Shown in pieces: positions 7,700 through 15,961 of a DNA stretch of 64,000 nt. Position 1 is the first letter of the stretch, and the number at the start of each line of letters is the position of its first letter. The stretch is from Chlamydiales bacterium. GTDB taxonomy: Bacteria > Chlamydiota > Chlamydiia > Chlamydiales > SM23-39. The notes under the pieces were generated by a model that made no database searches, was not told the origin of the DNA, and saw only the letters and a list, made by a program, of their open reading frames with translations. The position numbers were made by a program, and so were the translations under genes. The DNA is taken from the NCBI GenBank assembly GCA_030681135.1, contig JAUXXF010000007.1, positions 1 through 64,000 of the forward strand, given 5' to 3'.

Positions 7700-8230
7700 A
7701 TGCGAATCGCAATTTCTGGCACTCATTTTTCCGGAAAATCAACCCTTATTGCCACTTTACTAAAACAATTTCCAAATTTTACATCGGTTGAGGAGCCTTA
7801 TATCCTCCTTGAAGAACAGGGCTATGAATTCTCTAATCCGCCTTCTGTGGAAGATTTTGAACAGCAACTCGAGTTCTCAGTAACAACTATTATCGAGAGC
7901 CGGAACAATATATTCTTCGATCGATGTCCTTTAGATTGCCTAGCTTATGCACTAGCGCTTGGAGAAGTTGACGTTGACAGCTGGATTCAAAAAATGGATG
8001 GTGCTATCCAGCTATTAGACCTTATTGTTTTTCTCCCAATTGAAGATCAAGATAGAATTGCTATTCCCGTATCAGAAGATTTGAAGCTGAGAAAGAGAGT
8101 AGATGAAAATCTTCAAGATATACTTTTAAATGACTCATTAGGAATTCTAAAAGATGTTGAAATTCTTGAGGTCGTGGGCAGTGTAGAAAAAAGAGTAAGG
8201 ATGGTGAAAGCCAAACTCGATAGTCTCTAA
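7700..8230 (+). CDS. P-loop ATPase / nucleotide kinase-like protein (AAA_28/NadR-type)
   Basis: A 176-residue protein starting with a Walker A motif, ISGTHFSGKSTL (residues 4-15). It also has FFDRCPLDCLAYA (about 73-85), the DR(S/C)xxD-type motif seen in NadR-like nucleoside kinases, and LDLIVFLPIED as a late strand. Basic residues KLRKRVDENLQD follow, where a lid arginine is expected. It probably phosphorylates a small nucleoside or nucleotide, but the substrate cannot be predicted. Sixteen bases separate it from the upstream hydrolase. Confidence 0.8.
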   Translation: MRIAISGTHFSGKSTLIATLLKQFPNFTSVEEPYILLEEQGYEFSNPPSVEDFEQQLEFSVTTIIESRNNIFFDRCPLDCLAYALALGEVDVDSWIQKMDGAIQLLDLIVFLPIEDQDRIAIPVSEDLKLRKRVDENLQDILLNDSLGILKDVEILEVVGSVEKRVRMVKAKLDSL

Positions 8231-8301
8231 CGACCGCCAGAAATCTGAACAAGTTAAAAAACAATGGGAATATGTAAATGTGCTCAAGGGTTTTTGGTGT
8301 G

Positions 8302-8541
8302 TCAAGGCAATTTGTTGAGCATCTTGTAAGAAACTTTTCCACTTTTTATAGTCACTTCAATTCTATGTTTAGCAAATTCTAGAATTTGGTGATCTTCCTC
8401 AGCTAATACATCGTCAAAAATCACTGATAACAAATTTCCATTAGCAGAAAAGAAGCCGACACCGTTTCCATTTTGTGCCTCAACAGCGATTCCTTTCGGG
8501 GCTGAACTCCATGAAATACTCAACTGGCCAGATCCTTCCAT
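8302..8541 (-). CDS. Small hypothetical protein, possibly a gene remnant
   Basis: A 79-residue open frame, closed just upstream by an in-frame stop. Its sequence (ISWSSAPKGIAVEA, GVGFFSANGNLLSVIFDDVL, HRIEVTIKSGKVSYKM) has the strand-turn pattern of a real beta-rich domain. No ribosome binding site is visible, so it could be the surviving C-terminal part of a longer gene. It is convergent with the kinase-like gene. Confidence 0.45.
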   Translation of the reverse strand: MEGSGQLSISWSSAPKGIAVEAQNGNGVGFFSANGNLLSVIFDDVLAEEDHQILEFAKHRIEVTIKSGKVSYKMLNKLP

Positions 8542-9033
8542 GGGATGAAAAAATACCTCGCCTCATAGTTTGATCTCTTTTAATTTCTTATGTTTTGGGT
8601 GATCGCTGTAATAATGGTGACAATTCTTCTGCTCATGCGGATTCTCATATTGGGTCATAGTATGACAAATAAACGAAAAAAAACCGAGATTTTTGAGTCT
8701 TGATTGTGAACTTTTTGGTTTACTTTCTCTCCTTAATGCGATCCCTTTAGTGCAAGAGTCTTTTCCCAAGACTTCTTGGATTCCTAAATTGGAAGAAATT
8801 TATTCTATCGATCCTTGATACGACATCTCTAGAGAAGGTTCTGAAATCACTAAAAAACGGCAAATTTTAAACCTAGTACTTCAGAACTTTCGCTGTGCTT
8901 AACAAGCGTAAACTTTATGGTTAGCGTCAGCCCTGAGCTCCTCTTTAAAATCTTGGAAGTTAAATAATTTTTATTGCAATTCCCCTGCCGCTTTGGCTAC
9001 CATCTTGGCCAAGTAAAATAAAGTTGGGTAATC
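8542..9033. other. About 490 bases without a convincing gene
   Basis: A minus-strand frame at 8563-8769 contains the peptide MTQYENPHEQKNCHHYYSDH, which could be a tiny protein or decayed coding sequence. It has no ribosome binding site and no recognisable relatives. The rest holds neither a tRNA nor a repeat that I can see. The region probably represents decayed accessory sequence. Confidence 0.4.
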
Positions 9034-9591
9034 ATGAGAGTTACGCTCGGTTCAAAAATAGGCACCGATGTGGATCGGAAGGTTGATCGGTTGAACGCGT
9101 ACACACGTTACGCTCCAGAGACATTTCAGAAGATATTGGACAATTGGGAAGCGTTGGAAACAACATCCTTGTGCGGGACGGAGTATGAGCCTAAACCTTT
9201 GCGATCCAGAAGGTGGCTTGACGAAAACGATATTTTTGATGCGTGCACAAAGTCTCCTGAGGCCATTAGTTGGTATCTTTCTCAAGAAGGACACTTCTAC
9301 CTTTGCCTCAAATTGATTGAGAACACAAGCAAGGAAGTATATACACTACGATTTGTCGATGGCGACAACGGGGGCTCTGGCGTCTTTAGCTCTCACAAAA
9401 GCTTCAAGATGGAGTTGTGGGATGCAAATGGGAGAAAGTGCGATAAGACTGTATCTGGATTGCGGTGGTATGATTGTGAGATACCTGGGATTCTAGACAT
9501 TAAGCAGTTATTGTATGGGGAGGCGGTCATTCTGGCCTCATGGTTCTACGAGCCAGAAAAAGGGAGCCATTCCTTCTCGCTTGCCAGCTGA
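9034..9591 (+). CDS. Hypothetical protein
   Basis: A 185-residue soluble protein I do not recognise. It is charged and aromatic-rich, with no signal peptide or membrane segment. The middle (FYLCLKLIENTSKEVYTLRFVDGDNGG) and the end (EIPGILDIKQLLYGEAVILASWF) have regular alternating strands. Its base composition is a little richer in G+C than the AT-rich flanks, which fits recent acquisition. There is no ribosome binding site of note before the ATG. Confidence 0.6.
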   Translation: MRVTLGSKIGTDVDRKVDRLNAYTRYAPETFQKILDNWEALETTSLCGTEYEPKPLRSRRWLDENDIFDACTKSPEAISWYLSQEGHFYLCLKLIENTSKEVYTLRFVDGDNGGSGVFSSHKSFKMELWDANGRKCDKTVSGLRWYDCEIPGILDIKQLLYGEAVILASWFYEPEKGSHSFSLAS

Positions 9592-9659
9592 TTTTTCACA
9601 TCTTTTCTCGAGAGAATTCTTGAAGTAGCTGATGAGCACTATTATTATTATGTTGCACT

Positions 9660-10088
9660 ATGACTAAGAACCCAACTCTTATACCCGAGCTTAAAGTGCT
9701 TGACTATGATAAAAGTTTAGACTTTTATACCAAATTAGCAGGATTCGAAGTCGTCTATGATAGGCCGGAAGAAAATTTTGCGATGCTAGAAACAAATGGC
9801 GCTCGCTTGATGATTGAAGGGATTATTACCAAAAGTCGTTCCTGGCTAGTTGGACAAATGGAAAGGCCATTTGGTCGAGGTATGCATCTGCAGATTGAAG
9901 TGCAAGATGTTCATCGTCTATATCAAAGCCTCAAGAAGGCAGAGTATCAGATTTTCTTTGATCTCGAAGAAAAGTGGTATCGTGTAAATGATAAAGAAAT
10001 TGGCCATAAGCAGTTTTTAGTACAAGATCCAGATGGATATCTACTTCGCTTTTTTGAAAAAATAGGAAGCAGGCCATTCTCACAGTGA
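9660..10088 (+). CDS. VOC-family (glyoxalase/bleomycin resistance-like) protein
   Basis: A 142-residue protein with two beta-alpha-beta-beta-beta modules of the vicinal oxygen chelate fold: IPELKVLDYDKSLDFYTKLAGFEVVYDRPE (7-36) and MHLQIEVQDVHRLYQSLKKAEYQIF (78-102). The module ends with KQFLVQDPDGYLLRFFEKIG. The DPDGYLLRF motif supplies the terminal metal-ligand-type position seen in bleomycin-resistance proteins. Such proteins bind or modify small toxic molecules. The exact ligand is unknown. The gene ends in a terminator-associated repeat. Confidence 0.87.
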   Translation: MTKNPTLIPELKVLDYDKSLDFYTKLAGFEVVYDRPEENFAMLETNGARLMIEGIITKSRSWLVGQMERPFGRGMHLQIEVQDVHRLYQSLKKAEYQIFFDLEEKWYRVNDKEIGHKQFLVQDPDGYLLRFFEKIGSRPFSQ

Positions 10089-10179
10089 AAGAAAAAAGCC
10101 CGGAAAATTCCGAGCCTTTTGCAAATGGGGGGTACGATCCGCATTCAGAACTGTTGATTGGAAAAAATTGAAAATATTG
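10089..10179 (+). repeat. Dispersed gene-end repeat, copy 5 (terminator plus tag)
   Basis: GAAAAAAGCCCGGAAAATTC then CGAGCCTTTTG forms a hairpin with one mismatch and a short T run. It is followed by GGGGGGTACGATCCGCATTC, AGAACTGTTGATTGG and AAAAAATTGAAAATATTG. It is the longest match to copy 1 at 2798-2877 and directly abuts the stop codon of the VOC gene. Confidence 0.65.
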
Positions 10180-10230
10180 TCTATCTTTAATGTTTAATAA
10201 CTTCTAAATGAATTTATCTGCCCAACGGAA

Positions 10231-11103
10231 TTGCTCATATTTATCAGAAAATCGCACTATTTTTGCATGTATGTAGCATGCAGTCTATTTTTTTCTTGTT
10301 TATATGGGAATCAAGAGACGACTTTTTCGTCACTGGAAGAGGAATATACTCCTAATTATTGTTTGCAGCTTGAGGCAGCTTATGGCACAGGCATGATGTC
10401 AGAGGGTGGCTCAGAGGGGATTGACTATATGTTTGACTCGCTTGCTTTGAAAAATAAAGTAGCACTGGATATTGGTTCAGGAATAGGGGGAGTTGCTTTT
10501 TATTTGGCTGAGAAGTACTCAATGCAGATAACGGGACTCGAAGTAAATGCATGGATGGTAGCGGAGTCAAATAAACGAGTACCTGAGCATCTTAAAGGCA
10601 AGGTGGATTTTTGGCTCAGTACTGCCAATACAGGTTGGCTCATCCCTAATGAAAGCTATGACATAATTTATAGCAAGGGGGTGTTTACGCATCTTGAAAC
10701 AAAGGATGAGATATTTCAAGAATGTTACCGACTTCTCAAAAAGGGTGGACTACTCGTTATTACTGACTGGTTAAGCTCTGAAGATAGGCAATGGGGCGAG
10801 AATATTGCACGGTTGGTTGAATTAGAGAACCTAGCCCTTTTTCCCGAAAGCGAAATTGGTTATATCGAACTATTGCAGAAAAATGGTTTTACCCTTCTTT
10901 CTGTACGGGACGATAGTTTTGTTTATCGCAGATTCAATCAACAGATTGTGGAGCGGCTTCAAGATATCACGCAACATCAAACACTATTAAACTATTTTAA
11001 TGAAACCGAGTTAAAAGCTTCTATAGAAGGTTATGAATCTATTGCAAAAGCGCTTGAAGTAGAAGAGTTGAAGGTTTTTCGATTTGTCGTACAAAAAAAA
11101 TAA
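10231..11103 (+). CDS. SAM-dependent methyltransferase with an N-terminal signal or anchor sequence
   Basis: A protein of about 290 residues. The first 25 residues (IRKSHYFCMYVACSLFFSCLYG) look like a signal peptide with a basic start and a hydrophobic core, possibly with a lipobox-like SC. The methyltransferase domain follows, with motif I VALDIGSGIGGVAFYLAEKY (about 76-95), an acidic end of strand 2 (TGLEVN), and the post-I region SYDIIYSKGVFTHL and LLKKGGLLVITDWL. These resemble the phosphoethanolamine N-methyltransferase group. The start is uncertain: TTG at 10231 gives the basic n-region, and ATG at 10267 would shorten it. An exported methyltransferase is unusual because SAM is cytoplasmic, unless it acts in the host. 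Confidence 0.8.
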   Translation: MLIFIRKSHYFCMYVACSLFFSCLYGNQETTFSSLEEEYTPNYCLQLEAAYGTGMMSEGGSEGIDYMFDSLALKNKVALDIGSGIGGVAFYLAEKYSMQITGLEVNAWMVAESNKRVPEHLKGKVDFWLSTANTGWLIPNESYDIIYSKGVFTHLETKDEIFQECYRLLKKGGLLVITDWLSSEDRQWGENIARLVELENLALFPESEIGYIELLQKNGFTLLSVRDDSFVYRRFNQQIVERLQDITQHQTLLNYFNETELKASIEGYESIAKALEVEELKVFRFVVQKK

Positions 11104-11107
11104 AAAA

Positions 11108-11129
11108 GGACTAGGAAAAATCCTAGTCC
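11108..11129 (-). terminator. Terminator for tmRNA (bidirectional stem)
   Basis: The perfect stem GGACTAGGA / TCCTAGTCC has an A4 loop. Read on the minus strand it is followed by T6, which suits termination of ssrA. It also lies just past the stop of the plus-strand methyltransferase gene. Confidence 0.85.
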
Positions 11130-11137
11130 AGTCGTTT

Positions 11138-11509
11138 TGGAGGTGGAGAGAATCGAACTCTCGTCCTTAGCAAACTCTATATGGATGACTACATGCTTAG
11201 CGCTTAGGGTTTTTAGGAAGCCTTGCTATTAAGCGCACTACTTGAGGCTCTACGAGTTTTCCAATTGGGTCTCGAACTCCCTTCAAGATCACTCAAGAAC
11301 GAGGGGTTCATACCAAGATATATAACAGTAGAACATCTGGAACTCTAGGTCAGATCCCAGGCTACCGTGAATTCGCAGCGATTAAGCTGCGAGTTCAAAC
11401 TCTTGTTGAGAGTTGTCTTTTCTAATTTAATCGGATATTTTAAGAGGCCAACGATTGTCCTCTACATGCCACCCATACTTTATTTCCAAGTCGAAACCTT
11501 GACACCCCC
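11138..11509 (-). ncRNA. ssrA: Transfer-messenger RNA (tmRNA, SsrA)
   Basis: tmRNA rescues stalled ribosomes and tags the truncated peptide for proteolysis. The 5' end GGGGGTGTCAAGGTTTCGAC and the 3' end GAGAGTTCGATTCTCTCCAC (then CTCC and the discriminator A) pair as the acceptor stem, with a T-arm containing TTCGATT. The CCA is not encoded. The tag frame ends DNSQQEFELAA followed by TAA, with the usual LAA terminus. The first tag residue is uncertain; the codons upstream read K then D. The length is about 372 nt, with room for pseudoknots. A terminator lies at its 3' side and an 11-base inverted repeat overlaps its 5' end. Confidence 0.97.
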
Positions 11510-11542
11510 GTAAAACCGACGTCAGGACATAGGTTTTACGGG
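11507..11542. promoter_or_regulatory. 11-base inverted repeat at the tmRNA 5' end
   Basis: CCCGTAAAACC (11507-11517) and GGTTTTACGGG (11532-11542) are perfectly complementary, separated by 14 bases. The inner arm includes the first three G residues of mature tmRNA. It could be a leader hairpin removed by RNase P or an operator. No consensus promoter is evident inside it. Confidence 0.45.
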
Positions 11543-11652
11543 AGATTCAATGTCCTTAGATCCCTTCATTCTACCATATTTAGGATTTTTTTGGAAGTCT
11601 TTGATTTTTAGGGGGATTTTTGCGATACTAAGTCAGAAAGAAAGGTGGTTTT

Positions 11653-14600
11653 ATGTTCCAGTGGGATCAGGAGGAGTCATTTCCGGAAAGAGAAGAGAAG
11701 GTGCTGGCTTTTTGGCAAAAACAAGGGATTTTTAAACAGTCTGTCGAAAAAAGAAAAGGCTGTCCTGTGTTTTCCTTCTATGACGGCCCCCCTTTCGCTA
11801 CTGGCCTTCCCCACTATGGGCATCTTCTTGCCGGTACGATTAAAGACGTAGTCCCTCGCTATAAAACCATGAAGGGCTTTTGTGTTCCAAGGCGTTTTGG
11901 CTGGGACTGCCATGGGCTCCCTGTCGAAAACGAGATTGAAAAAGGGAAGGAACTCTCAGGCTCTGCGGCTATTGAGGAATTTGGGATTGCAAATTTTAAT
12001 GAAGAGTGCCGCAGCATTGTCTTAAGATACTCCAATGAATGGAAAAAAACGGTCAACAGGTTCGGGAGATGGGTCGATTTTGACCAGGTCTACCGGACAA
12101 TGGACGTCTCTTTTATGGAGTCTGTTTGGTGGGTATTTAAAGAACTTTATAATCAAGATCTTGTCTATGAAGGGTTTAAGGTGATGCCTTTTTCTGCAAA
12201 ACTAGGCACGCCGCTTTCTAATTTTGAAGCGAACTTAAACTATAAAGAAGTGGACGATCCGAGTATTGTGGTTGCCTTTGAGGCGTTAGATGAGCCAAAT
12301 ACTTGGTTCTTGGCCTGGACGACGACCCCTTGGACTCTGCCTTCTAATTTAGCGCTCATTGTTGGAGGCTCTTTAGATTACGTGAAAGTAAAATCCGAGG
12401 GGAAACACTATATATTGGCTGAAGCTAGGCTCCCAGTTTATTTCAAAGAAGGATTTGAAATCGTTCAGCGCTTTAAAGGAGAAGAGCTCAAAGGCCTTCG
12501 CTATAAACCGTTATTTTCTTTTTTTGCCGATAGAGCGGACTCCGCTTTTCGGGTTGTCGTTGATGATTTTGTCACTCTCGAAGACGGGACGGGGGTTGTC
12601 CATGCAGCTCCTGCGTTTGGCGAAACCGACTTTTTTGTATGTAAAAGAGAAAATATTGATCTTGTCTGTCCCGTGGATGCCAATGGAAGATTTACTTCAG
12701 AAGTTCCTCCTTATGCAGGACAATATGTCAAAGATGCAGATAAAGAGATTGTTCGAGCTTTAAAGCAAAAAGGCTCCATTTTTTATCAAGGAACGATCCG
12801 TCATAGATACCCCTTTTGCTGGCGCTCTGATACTCCGCTGATTTATAAGGCGGTCAGCACATGGTTTGTTGCTGTAGAAAAAATCAAAGATCGATTGTTA
12901 GAGGCAAATAGCCATATTGAATGGATGCCAGCTCATATTAAAGAAGGACGCTTTGGGAAATGGCTTGAAAATGCCAGAGATTGGGCGATCAGTCGTAACC
13001 GATATTGGGGAACTCCGATTCCTATTTGGCGAAATGATGAAGGGGAGTGTCTCGTCATTGGAAGCGTGGCTGAGCTCGAAGAGCTGACAGGGCAAAAAGT
13101 CACAGACCTTCATCGTCATTTTATTGACCATTTGGAAATTGTTGTTAATCAAAAAGTATATCGCCGGATTTCTGAAGTGTTTGACTGCTGGTTTGAATCG
13201 GGTTCGATGCCTTATGCGCAAAACCATTATCCTTTTGAAAAGCCAGAAGAGTTTAAACAGACATTTCCAGCTGATTTTATTGCAGAGGGGCTCGATCAGA
13301 CGAGAGGGTGGTTTTACACGTTGACTGTTCTAGCAGCTGCTTTATTCCGCAGCCCTGCGTTTAAACATGTCGTCGTCAATGGGATTATTTTGGCTGAAGA
13401 CGGCAACAAAATGTCCAAGCGATTAAAAAATTACCCTGATCCAGAAGTAGTGATTCAAAAGTTTGGCGCCGATGCAGTAAGGCTTTATATGCTCAGTAGC
13501 CCTGCTGTCAAAGCAGAGGATCTCCGCTTTTCTGAAAGGGGAGTCGAGCATGTGCTAAGACAAGTGCTCATCCCTCTTTGGAACTCCTTCGTCTTTTTAT
13601 CGACTTATGCAAAAATTTACGATTGGAAGCCCTCTTTATTAAACGTTAGGCCTGCGGCCCTGATTGATCGATGGATCTTATCGCTTACGCAGCAGCTGAT
13701 TCAAGATGTAGAAACTGCTATGAATCGCTATGATTTAAATAGTGCAGTAGAACCTTTTGTCAAATTTGTCGATCAGCTCACCAATTGGTATATCCGCCGT
13801 TGCCGCAGCCGTTTTTGGGCTGATCAAGATACGCAAGATCGGCGCGAAGCGTTTGCTACTCTTTATGGAGTTTTGCTAGATGTGGTCAAAATTGCGGCCC
13901 CTTTTATCCCATTTTTGACAGAAGCGATCTATGAGCAGCTTCGCAATGCAGATTCTCCCGAGTCAGTCCATCTTTGCGATTATCCAGAATACTTGGATAA
14001 ATGGCGCGATGTGGAGTTAGAGGGTGAAGTAGAAGCTGCCCAAGCAGCGGTCAGTTTAGGTCATAGCCTTCGAAAAGAGTATAAGATGAAAGTGCGCCAG
14101 CCTTTAGCCAAAGCTCATCTCATCACTTCCAATAAATCTTTGTTGCACTCTCTAGAAAAACAAAAACAGCTCATTGCAGATGAGCTGAATGTGAAAACTA
14201 TCGAGTTCCATAGCGAAGAAGGAGGCTTTGTCCAATGGCAAGTAAAACCCAATTTCCCTGTCCTGGGAAAAAAAATTGGAAAACTAATGCCTGAGGCGCA
14301 AAAAGTCATTCAAGGACTGAGTCATCAACAAATGCAGACGTTGAATCAAGGATCTTCAGTTTCTATCGTGGTTGGTGGTCAGTCCATTGAGCTTGAACCG
14401 GGCGATGTCCAAATAGAGAGAAAAGTAAAAGAAGGGCTCGCCGCCGGAAACGCTGGAGAGTTGACTGTAGCCTTAGATCTTTCTATGACAGATGATCTCC
14501 TCTTGGAAGGGCTTGCAAGAGAGCTTATGAATAAGATCAATGCTATGCGGCGCGATATGGGTCTTGAGGTTACAGATAGGATTCGTATTCGTCTTCAGAC

Positions 14601-14748
14601 CACTCCTCGAGTTGAGCAGGCGTTAGCCTTATATAAGCAAACCATTGCAGCTGAGGTGCTTGCGGTAGATATTCAACTTGCGCCTTGCGAAGGAGCTCTT
14701 TGGGATCTCAATGGGGAGGAGGCTCGATTGATCCTTGAAAAGGCTTAA
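11653..14748 (+). CDS. ileS: Isoleucyl-tRNA synthetase (eukaryote-like type)
   Basis: A 1031-residue class I synthetase charging tRNA-Ile. The HIGH-equivalent is HYGH (residues 54-57) and KMSKR lies at 586-590. The editing CP1 domain lies between them, with WTTTPWTLPSN and GTGVVHAAPAFGETD. The C-terminal anticodon-binding domain contains NWYIRRCRSRFW. Length and lack of the C-terminal zinc-binding cysteines fit the type II, eukaryote-like IleRS known from chlamydiae, a type naturally less sensitive to mupirocin. AAAGGTGG upstream of the ATG is a good ribosome binding site. No T-box leader is seen, as expected outside Firmicutes. Confidence 0.97.
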   Translation: MFQWDQEESFPEREEKVLAFWQKQGIFKQSVEKRKGCPVFSFYDGPPFATGLPHYGHLLAGTIKDVVPRYKTMKGFCVPRRFGWDCHGLPVENEIEKGKELSGSAAIEEFGIANFNEECRSIVLRYSNEWKKTVNRFGRWVDFDQVYRTMDVSFMESVWWVFKELYNQDLVYEGFKVMPFSAKLGTPLSNFEANLNYKEVDDPSIVVAFEALDEPNTWFLAWTTTPWTLPSNLALIVGGSLDYVKVKSEGKHYILAEARLPVYFKEGFEIVQRFKGEELKGLRYKPLFSFFADRADSAFRVVVDDFVTLEDGTGVVHAAPAFGETDFFVCKRENIDLVCPVDANGRFTSEVPPYAGQYVKDADKEIVRALKQKGSIFYQGTIRHRYPFCWRSDTPLIYKAVSTWFVAVEKIKDRLLEANSHIEWMPAHIKEGRFGKWLENARDWAISRNRYWGTPIPIWRNDEGECLVIGSVAELEELTGQKVTDLHRHFIDHLEIVVNQKVYRRISEVFDCWFESGSMPYAQNHYPFEKPEEFKQTFPADFIAEGLDQTRGWFYTLTVLAAALFRSPAFKHVVVNGIILAEDGNKMSKRLKNYPDPEVVIQKFGADAVRLYMLSSPAVKAEDLRFSERGVEHVLRQVLIPLWNSFVFLSTYAKIYDWKPSLLNVRPAALIDRWILSLTQQLIQDVETAMNRYDLNSAVEPFVKFVDQLTNWYIRRCRSRFWADQDTQDRREAFATLYGVLLDVVKIAAPFIPFLTEAIYEQLRNADSPESVHLCDYPEYLDKWRDVELEGEVEAAQAAVSLGHSLRKEYKMKVRQPLAKAHLITSNKSLLHSLEKQKQLIADELNVKTIEFHSEEGGFVQWQVKPNFPVLGKKIGKLMPEAQKVIQGLSHQQMQTLNQGSSVSIVVGGQSIELEPGDVQIERKVKEGLAAGNAGELTVALDLSMTDDLLLEGLARELMNKINAMRRDMGLEVTDRIRIRLQTTPRVEQALALYKQTIAAEVLAVDIQLAPCEGALWDLNGEEARLILEKA

Positions 14749-14813
14749 CGGATTCTTTATTTTTTCAGATTTCTAACAATCTATAAATTAAGTATTTATG
14801 CTCTAAAAAAATC

Positions 14814-14842
14814 TTGCATTTTATTATGAGGTGTGATATAAT
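14814..14842 (+). promoter_or_regulatory. Strong sigma70-type promoter
   Basis: TTGCAT (14814-14819), a 17-base spacer and a perfect TATAAT (14837-14842) precede the small gene starting at 14865 by only 22 bases. This gives a very short leader. It may drive the whole 14865-18183 cluster. Confidence 0.75.
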
Positions 14843-14864
14843 TAATACATAGATGTGAGGTATT

Positions 14865-15131
14865 ATGACTAGAAAACAACTAAGTTCTTCTGCTGTCGAT
14901 GAAGAGATCAGCGTTCAAGGGGGTCTTTTGAATACAGATGACCACCGGTTTCAGATGAAGGTCTACGAGACGGTAGAACTGTTGCAAGATGCTTGCCCTT
15001 TTCTTCAGACGGATTCTATCATTCGTCCTTTGCTTGCACAGTTTGGCGAAGCTTATCTGTTTTTTAACCAGACAGGGGAGCTATGCTTTTTGACTGACTT
15101 TGTGAAACCGGCAAAAGGCGCTAGGTTCTAA
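14865..15131 (+). CDS. Small hypothetical protein
   Basis: An 88-residue acidic, soluble protein of unknown function. A helical centre (VYETVELLQDACPFLQTDSIIRPLLAQFGEAYLFF) is followed by a short strand pair. It has a GAGG ribosome binding site, a near-consensus promoter and a short leader, so it is likely expressed. It lies just upstream of the metallo-beta-lactamase gene, a position that may make it a co-regulated accessory. Confidence 0.75.
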   Translation: MTRKQLSSSAVDEEISVQGGLLNTDDHRFQMKVYETVELLQDACPFLQTDSIIRPLLAQFGEAYLFFNQTGELCFLTDFVKPAKGARF

Positions 15132-15185
15132 GCTTCTTTACTATTCCATCAAATATAGTGTATCATGAGCCCCCAAGAGGTTTTT

Positions 15186-15959
15186 ATGGGTGGCTCATTT
15201 GTCTTTTTAGGAACTGGCGCATCGACAGGGGTTCCGGTCATTGGTTGTCAGTGTGCTAGATGTCAGTCTATTTCTCCTTATAATCAGAGGCTTCGTCCGG
15301 CTGGATGGCTACAAGTCCAGGGACGCTCTTTTCTCATTGATGTTGGTCCTGATTTTCGCCAGCAAGCATTGATGCATAAAATTGGTCGGATAGATGGTCT
15401 TCTTCTTACCCACACACATTTTGATCATATTGCAGGGATTGATGATTTAAGAATCTACTCTGTTAGACAAGCAAATCCTATCCCTTGTTTGCTCTCTCAA
15501 GAGAGTTTTCATGAGCTGGAGGTGCGTTATCGCTACCTGTTTAAAGCAGGGAAAAGTTCTACTGCGAAGTTTGATTTCCAGCCTCTGCCCTCAGCGGAAG
15601 GAACAGTTCTTTTTGAGGAGATGGAAATAGGATACTGTCACTATATGCAAGGAGATATGAAGGTGACGGGATATCGAATAGGGGATTTTGCTTATATTTC
15701 AGATATTCACGATTACTCTTCTTCTATTTTTGATTCTTTGCAGGGAGTCAATCATTTAGTGCTCAGCGCCCTGCGCGCAGAACCTTCGCATGTTCATTTG
15801 TCGTTAGATCAGGCTGTTGATTTTGCGAGAAAAGTAGGTGCTCGTCAGACGAGATTGACCCATCTTTCCCATTTTTTAGATTATGAAGAGGCAAATCGGA
15901 GTCTTCCGCCTGATGTACAGCTAGGTTATGATGGATTGACCATTGAATTTGAGGTATAG
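15186..15959 (+). CDS. Metallo-beta-lactamase-fold hydrolase, PhnP-like
   Basis: A protein of about 257 residues. It opens with FLGTGASTGVPVIGCQCARC, the start typical of PhnP/RNase Z-like phosphodiesterases, including the CxCxxC group that can bind a structural zinc. The metal motif is LLTHTHFDHIAGIDDLR (HxHxDH). Later ligands are in YISDIHDYSS and LTHLSHFLDY. PhnP relatives cleave cyclic phosphodiesters such as phosphoribosyl 1,2-cyclic phosphate. The role in this organism is not known, as no phn genes are in view. ATG at 15186 is preferred over 15165 because AAGAGG lies at proper spacing before it. The stop is two bases from hflX. Confidence 0.88.
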   Translation: MGGSFVFLGTGASTGVPVIGCQCARCQSISPYNQRLRPAGWLQVQGRSFLIDVGPDFRQQALMHKIGRIDGLLLTHTHFDHIAGIDDLRIYSVRQANPIPCLLSQESFHELEVRYRYLFKAGKSSTAKFDFQPLPSAEGTVLFEEMEIGYCHYMQGDMKVTGYRIGDFAYISDIHDYSSSIFDSLQGVNHLVLSALRAEPSHVHLSLDQAVDFARKVGARQTRLTHLSHFLDYEEANRSLPPDVQLGYDGLTIEFEV

Positions 15960-15961
15960 GA

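Noticed and set aside
8563..8769. 68-codon minus-strand gene
   Set aside because: No ribosome binding site, low-complexity composition and no recognisable relative; kept only as a note on the gap.
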